Assembly: GCF_900103985.1 (NCBI RefSeq)
Contig: NZ_FNIE01000006.1
Span: 434,001 to 498,000, forward strand
Source: Actinacidiphila guanduensis
Lineage (GTDB): Bacteria > Actinomycetota > Actinomycetes > Streptomycetales > Streptomycetaceae
Reading direction: 5' to 3'
Length of the DNA: 64,000 bases
The translations under genes and the position numbers were made by a program. This document shows, in pieces, positions 53,672 to 62,427 of this stretch; within the stretch, counting starts at the first letter, position 1, and the number at the start of each line of letters is the position of its first letter. The notes beneath the pieces were generated by a model that was not told the DNA's origin, did not search any database, and saw nothing but the letters and a program-made list of their open reading frames with translations.

Positions 53672-54631
53672 CTACGCCAGCAGTCGCGCCAGCCGCTCGC
53701 GGACCTCCTCCTTGCCCTCAACCGCCCCCGGCACCAGCCGGTCCCCCTGCTCCGGCTCCCGTGTGTACAGGTGCAGCCGGCCGTCCCTGCGGGCCAGCAC
53801 CATGTCGGTACTGGCGCCCGCGATCTCGGCCGAGCCCTCCGCCGTGTACTCGGTGACCGTGAGCAGCGCGGCCCGCTCCGCGCCGTCGAGCACGGCGTCG
53901 GAGTCGGGCTCGGGTTCGGCGGACTGGCCGCGCGGCAGCCAGTCGACGAGGATGCGCACCGCCTCGTCCAGCTTGTACAGGCCCATCTGGTGGACGCCGA
54001 GCGCGTCGATCCGCACCATCAGGCAGATCCGCTCGGGCTGCGGCAGCACCAGGATGCGCCAGGGTTCGCCCGCCTGCGTACCCGTCGTCCGGGCGTCGAG
54101 TACCTTGCGGGCCCGCTGCTGGAACGCGACGGCGATGCCGAGGTCCCCGCGGACCTGCACCTCGTCGCCGTCCCCCGCGAGGAGCAGTTCGCGGGCGGCC
54201 AGCGACCGTACGGCCTCGGCGAGTTCGTCGTCCGAGGGGCGCGCTTCCAGGAAGTCCACGATGGCGTCCACCGCGGTGAGTTCCGCGATGGTGTAGGCGC
54301 CGAGCAGCACGGGTCCGGTGTGCACGAGGTTCACCACGGCGGCGACGAGCCCCTCGGGGACGGACGCCTGACCGGGACCGTTGCCGTCACCGTTGCTGCC
54401 GCCGTTGCCGGAACCGCGACCGTTGCTGCCGCCGTCGCCAGAGCCGTTACCGTCGTCGGAACCGGGACCCGGACCGCCGCCGGAGCCAGCACCCTCACCG
54501 GAGCCCTTGCCAGGACCGTCGCCGCCGGGACCGTTCCGGTTGCCCGACGCGTCGGCCGGTGTCGCCTCGCCGTACCGGTCGCCCTCGCCCCGCGGCGACC
54601 CGCTCCCCCCGCCCTGCTGCTCCTCGCTCAC
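53672..54631 (-). CDS. Unknown protein with Gly/Asn-rich N-terminus
   Basis: 319 residues, not recognised. The first ~90 are low complexity (GGG, SGDG, NGDGNGPG runs). From about 95 it is a folded-looking alpha/beta domain (VPEGLVAAVVNLVHTGPVLL, then ILVLPQPERICLMVRIDALG). The GTG overlaps the stop of the upstream gene by four bases, so the two unknown proteins are made together. No signal peptide or membrane segment. The paired layout could suit an effector and its partner, but I have no direct evidence. Confidence 0.75.
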   Translation of the reverse strand: MSEEQQGGGSGSPRGEGDRYGEATPADASGNRNGPGGDGPGKGSGEGAGSGGGPGPGSDDGNGSGDGGSNGRGSGNGGSNGDGNGPGQASVPEGLVAAVVNLVHTGPVLLGAYTIAELTAVDAIVDFLEARPSDDELAEAVRSLAARELLLAGDGDEVQVRGDLGIAVAFQQRARKVLDARTTGTQAGEPWRILVLPQPERICLMVRIDALGVHQMGLYKLDEAVRILVDWLPRGQSAEPEPDSDAVLDGAERAALLTVTEYTAEGSAEIAGASTDMVLARRDGRLHLYTREPEQGDRLVPGAVEGKEEVRERLARLLA

Positions 54632-55593
54632 CGCGTGCCTCCCGTCCGCCAGTGCTCCCGCGTCAGCGGCTCGTGCCGCTCGCGCAGCACCGCGGCCGCC
54701 GTGCGCGAGGGCGCCTGCGTGACCCACACCTCGGAGTTGCCGAACAGGCCGCGCCCGCCGCGGCCCGACAGCGCCTGCCCGAGTTCGCCGCCGAGGTCCG
54801 GCCGGTCGGGCGGCGGGAAGCGGGCGGCCAGCTCACGGGAGACGGCGGTGGTGTCGTCGTCCGCCTCGATCCGGCGCAGCGCCTGGGTGAGCTGACGGGC
54901 GACCGGCGGCGTCAGCGTGGTGGGGACGGCAACGATCGGCGAGAGGTACATCGGGCGCCGCTCGGTCATCCGCGACAGGCCCCAGGGGCCGACGTTGCTG
55001 CCGGTGAAGCGGTAGACGAGGTAGTCCCACAGGTGGCGCAGGTCGTCCACGCTGGGCAGCTTGCTCCCGCCGAAGGCGGCCGGCGTCTTCTCCAGCTGGA
55101 CCCAGGTGCCCTGCGCGGTGCGCCCGTGCAGCTTCTCGCGCACCACGTGGCCGCGCATGCCGAAGTCCGGGTAGCGCTTCTTGTCGATGTCGCGGTGGTG
55201 GCTGGACAGCCGCGGGTGGCTGCCCTTGCCGGCCCGCCACTTCTCGTAGAGGGCGGGCTCGTCGACGAGGACGTGGCCGCCGCGCAGGACGTCCCGCAGC
55301 TGGGGGACCTGGAGCCCGTGCTGCTCCAGGTCGGCGAGGATCACGGCCTCCTCCGGGCTGAGCCGGCCGGCCGCCTTCACCAGCCCCCGCCGGTACTCCC
55401 CGGCCCGGGCGGTGATCTCGATCATGAGCCGCACGCGGGTCCGCATCTCGTCGGCCCGCGCCTCCTCCCCGGCGGGTACGGCGTGCGCGCCGCGAAGGGC
55501 CCGCCCGATCCCGCCGGACACGCCACGGGGCCCCCGGTGCCCGGCGGCGCGCCCCCGCTGCCCGACCCGGCCGGCAGGCGCCTTCCCAGACAT
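54628..55593 (-). CDS. Unknown protein, partner of the 53672-54631 gene
   Basis: 321 residues, not recognised. Helical N-terminal half (RVRLMIEITARAGEYRRGLV). The middle has clustered His/Lys/Asp (HHRDIDKKRYPDFGMRGHVV, then REKLHGRTAQGTWVQLEK), and a WDYLVYRFTG block follows. The His/Arg-rich middle could be catalytic or nucleic-acid binding. I chose ATG 55593, with GGAG close upstream; ATG 55602 is possible. It runs tail-first toward a mannosyltransferase remnant on the other strand. Confidence 0.75.
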   Translation of the reverse strand: MSGKAPAGRVGQRGRAAGHRGPRGVSGGIGRALRGAHAVPAGEEARADEMRTRVRLMIEITARAGEYRRGLVKAAGRLSPEEAVILADLEQHGLQVPQLRDVLRGGHVLVDEPALYEKWRAGKGSHPRLSSHHRDIDKKRYPDFGMRGHVVREKLHGRTAQGTWVQLEKTPAAFGGSKLPSVDDLRHLWDYLVYRFTGSNVGPWGLSRMTERRPMYLSPIVAVPTTLTPPVARQLTQALRRIEADDDTTAVSRELAARFPPPDRPDLGGELGQALSGRGGRGLFGNSEVWVTQAPSRTAAAVLRERHEPLTREHWRTGGTR

Positions 55594-55689
55594 GCGCTCC
55601 ATTTGCCCAGTACAGCACGCCCCCGGCCACCCCGCAGGAGGAGAACAGTTCGGCGCCGTAGTGGCCGCCCGGGGGGCCGTGCACGGGCA

Positions 55690-56003
55690 GCATGCGTGGC
55701 CCTGCTGACCGCCGTTCTGCTGCCGTACGACTCGTTCCGCTACTGGACCGGCTGCGCCTTCGACCCCGACCGGTCCGGCTCGGCGGTGAACATCGCCAAC
55801 CAGTCCCTGCGCGGTGTCGTCGCCCGGTTGCAGCACACGCCGCACCCGACGCCGCTGTGGCTGGCCGCCGCAGTGGCGGTCGCGCTGTGCGGGTCGCCGC
55901 GATCTACCCGCTGGCCGGGCTCGCCTTCATCGCCGCGACCGCCGTGGTGACGCTGCGCCCCCGCGTGACCGCCCCGGCGGAGACGAGCACCGTCACCCCC
56001 TGA
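55690..56003 (+). pseudogene. Remnant of a GT87-type mannosyltransferase, 5'-truncated and frameshifted
   Basis: Translation from about 55690 reads a C-terminal piece of a polyprenol-phosphate mannosyltransferase (GT87/DUF2029): PYDSFRYWTGCAFDP, then SAVNIANQSLRGVVARL, then an LWLAAAVAVALCG helix. Near 55885 the frame shifts, and RVAAIYPLAGLAFIAATAVV continues in another frame to a stop at 56003. Perhaps 300 N-terminal residues are missing. I infer a deletion remnant; the family assignment rests on the NANQSLRG-type motif. Confidence 0.65.
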
Positions 56004-56050
56004 CGCCCGCGGCCGTCCGTGCGGCCGCGGGTGGCCCGGTAGCGCTCGGG

Positions 56051-56947
56051 CTAACCGGCAGGCCGGTTCAGCACGGAGACCAGGTGCGCCAGGTCGCGGC
56101 GGTGGGAGGCGGCGTCCCACACGGCCCAGGTGCGGCGGGTGAGGGGCCGGCCGACGAGGGGGAGCCAGGTGACGGTGTCCGGGAGCGGCTGGGACCAGTC
56201 CGGCGGGGCGAGGGCGAAGGCGCGGTCGGCGCTGACTGCGGCGAGTTTCACCTCCGCGATGAGGGTCTGCCCGTCCGGGACGACCGGGCCGGGGTCGATG
56301 CCGTGGGTGCGCAGGACGGCGGTGAGCTCGTCGTACCAGGCCGGGCTGCCGGAGCGGGGGAATCCCACCCATTCCAGTCCCTGGAGGGCGTCCAGCCGGA
56401 CGCCTTCCTCCTTCCCCAACTCGGCGGCGCGCTCTGCCGCGAGCAGGACGCCCAGATGCTCCTCCACGACGAGCATGGCGTCGAACTCGTTGCCCACCGG
56501 GCGCTCCCGCACCAGCGCCAGGTCGAGCCCGTTCCGGCGCAGCTCCGCCAGTTGGGCCGTGGTGGACAGGTGCTGGGCCTGGATCCGGGTGCCGGGATGG
56601 GCGCCGACGACGTCGAGCAGCGCGTTGGACAGCAGGTCGGTCGGCAGCTCCAGGGGGATGCCGATGCGCAGCACGGTGCCGGCGGAGGCGGTGTGCGCGG
56701 CCATGGCGGTCAGCGCGCGCTCGTAGCGGGCGAGCACGGCACGGGCTTCGGTGAGCAGGGTCGTACCCGCCTCGGTGGGCCGGACCCCCGAGCGGCCGCG
56801 GTTCAGCAACTGCACGCCGAACTCGCGCTCGAGGGCGTTCATCGTCTGGGAGAGGGCGGGCTGACTGAGATGCATCCGCCGGGCCGCGGCGGACAGGCTC
56901 TGGTCCTCGACCACCGCGACGAACGCGCGCATCGTGCGGATCTCCAT
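56051..56947 (-). CDS. LysR-family transcriptional regulator
   Basis: 298 residues. N-terminal LysR helix-turn-helix (FVAVVEDQSLSAAARRMHLSQPALSQTMNALEREFGVQLL) and a periplasmic-binding-like sensor domain from about 90. ATG 56947 with GGAGG four bases upstream. It diverges from the crotonase gene across 218 bases, the classic LysR arrangement, so it probably controls that gene in response to its substrate. Confidence 0.92.
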   Translation of the reverse strand: MEIRTMRAFVAVVEDQSLSAAARRMHLSQPALSQTMNALEREFGVQLLNRGRSGVRPTEAGTTLLTEARAVLARYERALTAMAAHTASAGTVLRIGIPLELPTDLLSNALLDVVGAHPGTRIQAQHLSTTAQLAELRRNGLDLALVRERPVGNEFDAMLVVEEHLGVLLAAERAAELGKEEGVRLDALQGLEWVGFPRSGSPAWYDELTAVLRTHGIDPGPVVPDGQTLIAEVKLAAVSADRAFALAPPDWSQPLPDTVTWLPLVGRPLTRRTWAVWDAASHRRDLAHLVSVLNRPAG

Positions 56948-57165
56948 GCCTCCATCGCACCACATCCCCGGGACGCCGCGTGCCCCCGGCGGGGGCGGCC
57001 GTGTGCGGTCCGGCACATTCCGGGCCCCCTGCCAGGACCTATTTCCGCGGCTTATGACACCCCCCGGCGGCCCGTCTGGCCAGGCGCTTTGCGTCCCCGG
57101 GCGGTGGCGGTCGAATGGAGGGCGCCAGGGCGGAACGACCGCCCGGCGCACGAGGAGCACCTTCC

Positions 57166-57930
57166 ATGTCCGAGACCCCGTCCTACTTCACGGCCTTCAA
57201 GAACCTGGCGATGAGCCGGACCGAATCGGGTGTGCTGACCCTCCGCTTCCACACCGACGGCGGGCCGGCCACCTTCACCGGCGAGACCCACACCGACTTC
57301 CCCCGCGCCCTGTACGAGATCGGCGAGGACCGTGCCAACAAGGTGCTGGTCCTCACCGGGACGGGCGACCGCTTCATGACCGACATCGACGGCGCCAGCC
57401 TCGGCGACATCACCAAGCCGGCCGTCTGGGACCGCACCCTCGGCGAGGGCCGGCGGGTGCTGCAGCGCCTGGTCGATCTGGAGATGCCGATCGTCGCCGC
57501 CGTGAACGGCCCGGCCTCCGTGCACAGCGAGTACGTGCTGCTGGCCGACATCGTCATCGCCGCGCAGACCGCCGTCTTCTCCGACTTCCCCCACCTGACC
57601 TTCGGCATCGTCCCCGGCGACGGTCTGCAGATCGTCTGGGAGGAGGCGCTGGGCCTGAACCGCAGCCGCTACCTGACCCTCACCCAGGGGTCCTTCACCG
57701 CCGAGCAGGCCGAGCGCTGGGGTGCCGTCGCCGAGGTTTTGCCGCCGGCCGAGGTGCTGCCCCGGGCGCAGGAGCTCGCCGAGCAACTGGCGGCCAGGCC
57801 GCAGCTGCTGACCCGCTACCTCGCCGTCACGCTCCGCCAGCGGATCAGCCGCCGCATGGCCGAGGGCGTGCAGCTCGGCATGGCCCTGGAGGGGCTCACC
57901 GCGGCCGACCTCGCGTACCAGGGGAAGTGA
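57166..57930 (+). CDS. Crotonase-superfamily protein, 6-oxocamphor-hydrolase-like
   Basis: 254 residues. Crotonase fold with VAAVNGPASVHSEY near residue 110 and FGIVPGDGLQIVW near 146. From memory, the His in SVHSE, the Asp in PGDG and an early His in ETHTD match the catalytic His/Asp/His of 6-oxocamphor hydrolase, which cleaves beta-diketones by a retro-Claisen reaction. Ordinary enoyl-CoA hydratase glutamates are not at the expected places. Likely a C-C hydrolase in a catabolic route, controlled by the divergent LysR. ATG has GAGGAG upstream; followed 8 bases later by a DinB-type gene. Confidence 0.82.
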   Translation: MSETPSYFTAFKNLAMSRTESGVLTLRFHTDGGPATFTGETHTDFPRALYEIGEDRANKVLVLTGTGDRFMTDIDGASLGDITKPAVWDRTLGEGRRVLQRLVDLEMPIVAAVNGPASVHSEYVLLADIVIAAQTAVFSDFPHLTFGIVPGDGLQIVWEEALGLNRSRYLTLTQGSFTAEQAERWGAVAEVLPPAEVLPRAQELAEQLAARPQLLTRYLAVTLRQRISRRMAEGVQLGMALEGLTAADLAYQGK

Positions 57931-57938
57931 GGGACGGC

Positions 57939-58742
57939 ATGCGGGCGCAGACGGAGGCCCCCGGTGGTCTGGGGCCCTGGCTCGCGGCACTGCACGCCGC
58001 CTCCGAGCGCCTGGCTGCCGTCGTGGACGCGCTGCCGGAGAGGGAGCTGAGCAGTCCCTCGCGCGCCGCGGGCTGGAGCATCGCGCAGGTCCTGTCCCAC
58101 CTGGGCAGCGCCGCCGAGATCTGCACGGGCCTGCTCGAACGCGGTGTCGCGGGCGGTACGGGCGGGCCCACGCGGGAGGAGGTGGAGCCGGTGTGGGCCC
58201 GCTGGGACGCCATGACAGCACCGGCCCGGCGCGAAGCGTGGCGGAGCGCCGACGCGCGGCACCTGCAACTGCTGGACTCCCTGCGGGGCGGACCCGGGCA
58301 GGAGGTGCGGGTTCCGTACTTCGCCGGCCTGCTCGACCTCCCCGCGTACGCCGGCTACCGGCTCTCGGAGCAGTCGGTGCACGCCTGGGACGTCGAAGCT
58401 GCTCTCGACGCGGCGGCGGTGATCCCGGCCGGCGAGGTGGCGCTGCTGTGGCGGCGGCTGGACCTGGTCGCCACCCGCTTCCGCGATCCGGTGACCCTCG
58501 GCCGCCTGGCACCGGCCCAGCTGGCGCTCGACCTCACCGGCCCGCCGGGGGTGGTCCTGCTCGACCTGGACGCCGAACTGCACCTGTATCCGTGCGAGCC
58601 CGCGCAACCGGCGGGCACCGTGTCGGGCACGGCCGAGGCGGTACTGCGCCTGGTCTACGGCCGCAGCCAGGACGCGGACCACGTCCAAGTCACAGGCGCC
58701 GCCTCCCTGGCGGACCTCCGGGCGCTGTTCCCGGGGTTCTGA
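57939..58742 (+). CDS. DinB/maleylpyruvate-isomerase-type (mycothiol-dependent) protein
   Basis: 267 residues. The N-terminal four-helix DinB_2/MDMPI domain has GWSIAQVLSHLGSAAEI near residue 42 and SEQSVHAWDVEAAL near 148, whose histidines typically bind a metal. The C-terminal ~90 residues form the small MDMPI C-domain. Such proteins are thought to be mycothiol-dependent isomerases or transferases in actinomycetes. It sits in an operon with the crotonase. The start could be GTG 57927 or ATG 57939; I prefer the ATG, with GAGGGA upstream. Confidence 0.85.
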   Translation: MRAQTEAPGGLGPWLAALHAASERLAAVVDALPERELSSPSRAAGWSIAQVLSHLGSAAEICTGLLERGVAGGTGGPTREEVEPVWARWDAMTAPARREAWRSADARHLQLLDSLRGGPGQEVRVPYFAGLLDLPAYAGYRLSEQSVHAWDVEAALDAAAVIPAGEVALLWRRLDLVATRFRDPVTLGRLAPAQLALDLTGPPGVVLLDLDAELHLYPCEPAQPAGTVSGTAEAVLRLVYGRSQDADHVQVTGAASLADLRALFPGF

Positions 58743-58854
58743 TGCCCGCCACGCACGGCGAAAGGAGTCGGCGCTGCCGGCTCCCGGCCTCCCGGGAGGT
58801 GTCCGAGGAGGTCCGCCGACTGCGTCGGCGGACCTCATGCCGGACGGACCGCCG

Positions 58855-59751
58855 CTACGCGGATGCCGATGCGACGAATGCGCGCACGGCGTCCGCGAAC
58901 GCCTCCGGCTCCTCGACGTGGCCCAAGTGCCCGCTGTCCTCCAGAACGACCAGGTGCGATCCGGGGATCAGCGTGTGGAGTTCCTGGGCCCACCGCGGTC
59001 CGCAGATCACGTCATGCCGCCCGACGACGACCAGGGTGGGCAGGTCGAGCCCCGGGAGGGTCGCCCGGTCGTCGATGGTGTCGGGTTCGCCGTTCTCGTC
59101 GAGGGACGATATGTAGGTGCAGGTGAGCATCTCCCGGAACCCGCGGAACTCCTCCTCGCGGTCCCAGTAGCGGGCGAAGTAGATCGGCACCAGGCCGCGC
59201 AATGCTGCCGTGACCGTCTCGTCGTCGGTGGCGGCTCCGACGCCTTGGAGCGCCGCGAGCGCCACGGGGAGCTCCTCGCGGCCCTCGTTGCGGTGGACGA
59301 ACTCCTCGACCCTGGCCGCGGCTTCGGCCATGTGCTCGGGCCCGGTCACCGGGGCGCTCTCGTACAGCACCAGCCCGCGGAGGCGGTCCGGGTGGTGCAG
59401 CGCCGCGTACTGGGCCACGAAACCGCCGTACGAGTGCCCGAGCAGGAACACCCGGGGCAGCGACAGCCGGTCGAGCAGCCCGATCAGCGCGCGTGTGTGG
59501 CGCTCGCGGGTGTAGCCGTGCGGGTGGGACGGCAGGCGCTGCGAACCGCCGGTCCCCAGCGGCTCGACGTACACCATGGTCAGGGACTCTTCGAGGGCCG
59601 GTGCCCGCAGGGACTGCCAGACGACGCCAGGACCGCCGGGCAGCGCCAGGCAGACCGGGCCCGAGCCGTGGACGTGGTAGCGCTGGTCCAGGCCGTCCAC
59701 CACGACCTCGTGGGCTCCGGGCGACAGGAGGCCGGCCGTTTCGTTCTGCAT
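58855..59751 (-). CDS. Alpha/beta-hydrolase, proline-iminopeptidase-like
   Basis: 298 residues. GGPG oxyanion segment (ALPGGPGVVW), nucleophile GHSYGG near residue 106, late Asp in VVGRHDVICG and His in DSGHLGH. The fold matches prolyl aminopeptidase or related hydrolases. ATG 59751 with GGAGAA close upstream. It follows the ECF sigma-factor gene by 83 bases on the same strand, so it may belong to that sigma factor's regulon. Substrate unknown. Confidence 0.9.
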   Translation of the reverse strand: MQNETAGLLSPGAHEVVVDGLDQRYHVHGSGPVCLALPGGPGVVWQSLRAPALEESLTMVYVEPLGTGGSQRLPSHPHGYTRERHTRALIGLLDRLSLPRVFLLGHSYGGFVAQYAALHHPDRLRGLVLYESAPVTGPEHMAEAAARVEEFVHRNEGREELPVALAALQGVGAATDDETVTAALRGLVPIYFARYWDREEEFRGFREMLTCTYISSLDENGEPDTIDDRATLPGLDLPTLVVVGRHDVICGPRWAQELHTLIPGSHLVVLEDSGHLGHVEEPEAFADAVRAFVASASA

Positions 59752-59834
59752 CGGTTCTCCGTGTGGGTAGGGCTGAAAACACCCGCAAGACGCAGTGCGT
59801 CCGGAGAAGTTCGACCACGGAGAGGTGATGCGGG

Positions 59835-60845
59835 TCACGCGTCCTGGGGCGGTGTCCGCTCGTCGCGGACCCCGCTCGCGTGGAAGAGGCGCAGGTGGTG
59901 CATCCGGCCGTCCTTCGTCGTCATGACCCAGGCCACGGCCGGCGGGCAGTGGTCCGGCGCGTCCGGCGGACTGACCAGGTCCATTTCCCAGATGGTCGTG
60001 TCCCGGCTGGTGACGGCGCTCACGAAACGCTGGCGCACCCCTGCTTCGAGATCGCACGCCATACCGCGGATCAGGAAGTCCTGGTCGCCCACGCGCTGCC
60101 GCCCCACGTAGTAGGCGGCGTCCGGGGTCCAGCGCTCGGCCGTCAGCTCCGCGAACCGCCCCTGCTCGGCCGCGGCCAGCGTCTCCACCGCCTCCCGGGC
60201 GCTTCGCCGGGACGCGGCCAGGACATCGGCGTGCGCCGCGTCCGCCGTCGCGGCCATCGCCTCCACGAGTTTCCTCCTGGCCTCGCTGAGCCTGCTGCGC
60301 ACGGTGCCGACGGGGACGCCGCACAGGGCTGCCATCTGGGCGTAGGAGGGGCTGCGCGGGCTGAAGTGCCGCAGCATGACGGTCATGCGCAGCGTGGGGG
60401 ACAGCTGGTCGACCGCCTGCCAGATCCAGTCCCGCAGGGCATGCCGGTCGACGACCTGCTCGGGTCCGGACTCCGTCACGGGCAGGGACAGGTCCACGAA
60501 CGGCGTCGTGGGGGGTGCCGAGCGCAACCGCGAGCGGCAGACGTTGCGCACGATCATGCGCAGCCAGGCGCCCGCGGATTCGGGGTCCCGCAGGTCGCCG
60601 ATCCGCCGGAAGGCGATGAGCCAGGCGTCCTGGACGGCGTCCTCGGCATCGGGCCGGTTGCCCAGCACGCTCAGCGCCACGGCCTGCATCCCGGCCCGGT
60701 GCCGGCCGAGCAGTGCCCCGAGAGCCGCCGCGTCCCCGGTGCGCGCACCGCGCACCAGCTCGCCGTCGGACGGACTCCCGAACCCCGCACTCCCCACCGG
60801 CCCCAGGGTACGTGGTCCGCCCCGGGGCTTCTGCGCCCCGGGCAT
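59835..60845 (-). CDS. ECF sigma factor with SnoaL-like C-terminal domain
   Basis: 336 residues. Sigma region 2 (AVALSVLGNRPDAEDAVQDAW) and region 4 (YAQMAALCGVPVGTVRSRL) are clear, followed by an extra ~140-residue SnoaL/NTF2-like domain (RFAELTAERWTPDAAYYVG). This matches ECF groups that carry their own regulatory domain in place of an anti-sigma factor. No anti-sigma gene is adjacent. Start ATG 60845 with GAGGCG upstream. Candidate target: the hydrolase 83 bases downstream. Confidence 0.9.
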   Translation of the reverse strand: MPGAQKPRGGPRTLGPVGSAGFGSPSDGELVRGARTGDAAALGALLGRHRAGMQAVALSVLGNRPDAEDAVQDAWLIAFRRIGDLRDPESAGAWLRMIVRNVCRSRLRSAPPTTPFVDLSLPVTESGPEQVVDRHALRDWIWQAVDQLSPTLRMTVMLRHFSPRSPSYAQMAALCGVPVGTVRSRLSEARRKLVEAMAATADAAHADVLAASRRSAREAVETLAAAEQGRFAELTAERWTPDAAYYVGRQRVGDQDFLIRGMACDLEAGVRQRFVSAVTSRDTTIWEMDLVSPPDAPDHCPPAVAWVMTTKDGRMHHLRLFHASGVRDERTPPQDA

Positions 60846-60882
60846 ACGACGCCTCGCCGGCTCCTCCCGGGCGAGGACGCCT

Positions 60883-62382
60883 TCAGGCCGCCGGGAGGGT
60901 GATCGTGAAGTCGTCCTCGACCGGGGGGTCGAGCTCCTGCTCGCGCATGCCGGTGGCGGCGAAGCAGCGCACCCGGACGGTGGTGGGAGTCACGTCCAGG
61001 CGCAGGAAGCTCTTGAAGAACGGCGGGCTGTAGGTGGCGGAGCCGGGCGAGAGCACCTGGGTGTAGGTCTTGCGGACCGGCAGGCGCAGCCGGGCGCCGC
61101 GGTCGGGCCGGTGGGCGACACCGAGCAGGGTGGCGACCAGGTGGGCGCGGAAGGTGACGGGGGCGTCGGTGGCGCGCACGGGCGTGGTGCCCAGGCGCCG
61201 GGCGATGACGGCGGTGGCCTCCTCGGGGGTGAGCTCCAGCATCGGCAGGTGGAGGCGGCGGGCGTAGAGCCGGCTGTGGAAGGCGAGGGAGTCGCCGCGC
61301 ATGGGATAGCAGCGGAAGTCGTCCTCGCCGACGCCGCCGACGGCCACCTTGGGGATGGTGTGGGTGGCGTGCATGAAGGCGCCGCCCCCGCCGGAGACGA
61401 CGTACTCGATGCGCCGGCCGTCCACGTCGACCGGGTAGTGCTGGTAGTTGTGGATGTCGCCGCCGATGGCCGCGACGAAGGTGTTGGCGGGGTCGCGGAC
61501 GATGTCGTCCACGGTGCCGCCGCCGGCTATGGCGCAGGGGTGGTACTCGCCGTCGACGTAGAGCGGTGAGCCGGTGATGAGGATCTTGGGGCGCGGGCCG
61601 CGGGCGACCTCGCGCAACCAGGCGCCCTGTTCGGCGTCGAGGTCGCCCAGCAGGCCGGTGTCGATGCCGATGATGCGCAGCGGGCCGGTGTCCATCGCCC
61701 AGTAGGGGCCGGGCTGTTCGGCGGCCTGCTCGGGAGCGGCGCGCATCTGCCGGGGGCGGTCGAGGGCGGCGTCGTCGGGTGTGTCGGGGCTCTTCCAGAG
61801 CAGGCCGCGCCACCAGGCGGCGGTCAGCGCGCGGGGCTTGGGGCCGGGCGGCAGTTGCGGGGCGCGGCAGAAGACGCGCATGAAGCCGACCAGGCCGTCG
61901 TACCAGTCGTGGTTGCCGGGTATCGCGTAGATCGGCGCGGCGTAGTCCCGGTAGGGGCGGAAGAACTTGGTGCCGTACTCGTTGGCGCTGCCCACCGGGT
62001 AGAGGACGTCGCTGCAGATCAGGGCGAAGCGGGTGCCGGCGCCCGCCGCGAGCATGCCGGGGACGACGGCGTACTGCGGGTCGTCGCCCTCGCCGGTGTC
62101 GCCGAGCAGGAGGAAGGAGTAGTGCTCGGGGTCCTCGCGCCGGATGGGGCGGGCGGGATCGGCGCCGCGCTCGGCCTGCGCCCGGACCCAGCGGCTCCGG
62201 TCGGCGCCGGTCGGGTCGCCGAACAGGGAGGCGAGCGGGCCGTTGCGGGCGGCCCAGAGGGTGGCCGGGTTCAGCCAGAACACCTTGCGGACCCGGCTGG
62301 GCATCAACTGCCGGTACGCGCCGGGGCGTTCGCTGCGCCATCCGGCGCCGGCCGCGGAGTCGCGGGAAGATGAGGCAGGCAC
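60883..62382 (-). CDS. Calcineurin-like metallophosphoesterase
   Basis: 499 residues. Metal-binding blocks GDTGEG near residue 93, GNHDW near 156 and GGDIHNYQ near 305 are characteristic of the calcineurin-like phosphoesterase superfamily. No signal peptide; a cytoplasmic enzyme is likely. The long C-terminal region from about 390 is unassigned. The start is a GTG near 62382 and could lie further in. Stands between the sigma-factor gene and an SDR gene on the same strand, with no obvious pathway link. Confidence 0.88.
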   Translation of the reverse strand: MPASSSRDSAAGAGWRSERPGAYRQLMPSRVRKVFWLNPATLWAARNGPLASLFGDPTGADRSRWVRAQAERGADPARPIRREDPEHYSFLLLGDTGEGDDPQYAVVPGMLAAGAGTRFALICSDVLYPVGSANEYGTKFFRPYRDYAAPIYAIPGNHDWYDGLVGFMRVFCRAPQLPPGPKPRALTAAWWRGLLWKSPDTPDDAALDRPRQMRAAPEQAAEQPGPYWAMDTGPLRIIGIDTGLLGDLDAEQGAWLREVARGPRPKILITGSPLYVDGEYHPCAIAGGGTVDDIVRDPANTFVAAIGGDIHNYQHYPVDVDGRRIEYVVSGGGGAFMHATHTIPKVAVGGVGEDDFRCYPMRGDSLAFHSRLYARRLHLPMLELTPEEATAVIARRLGTTPVRATDAPVTFRAHLVATLLGVAHRPDRGARLRLPVRKTYTQVLSPGSATYSPPFFKSFLRLDVTPTTVRVRCFAATGMREQELDPPVEDDFTITLPAA

Positions 62383-62427
62383 CGGCGCACTGTAACAAGG
62401 GACGTGCGCGGCGCAACCGGGCCGTGC

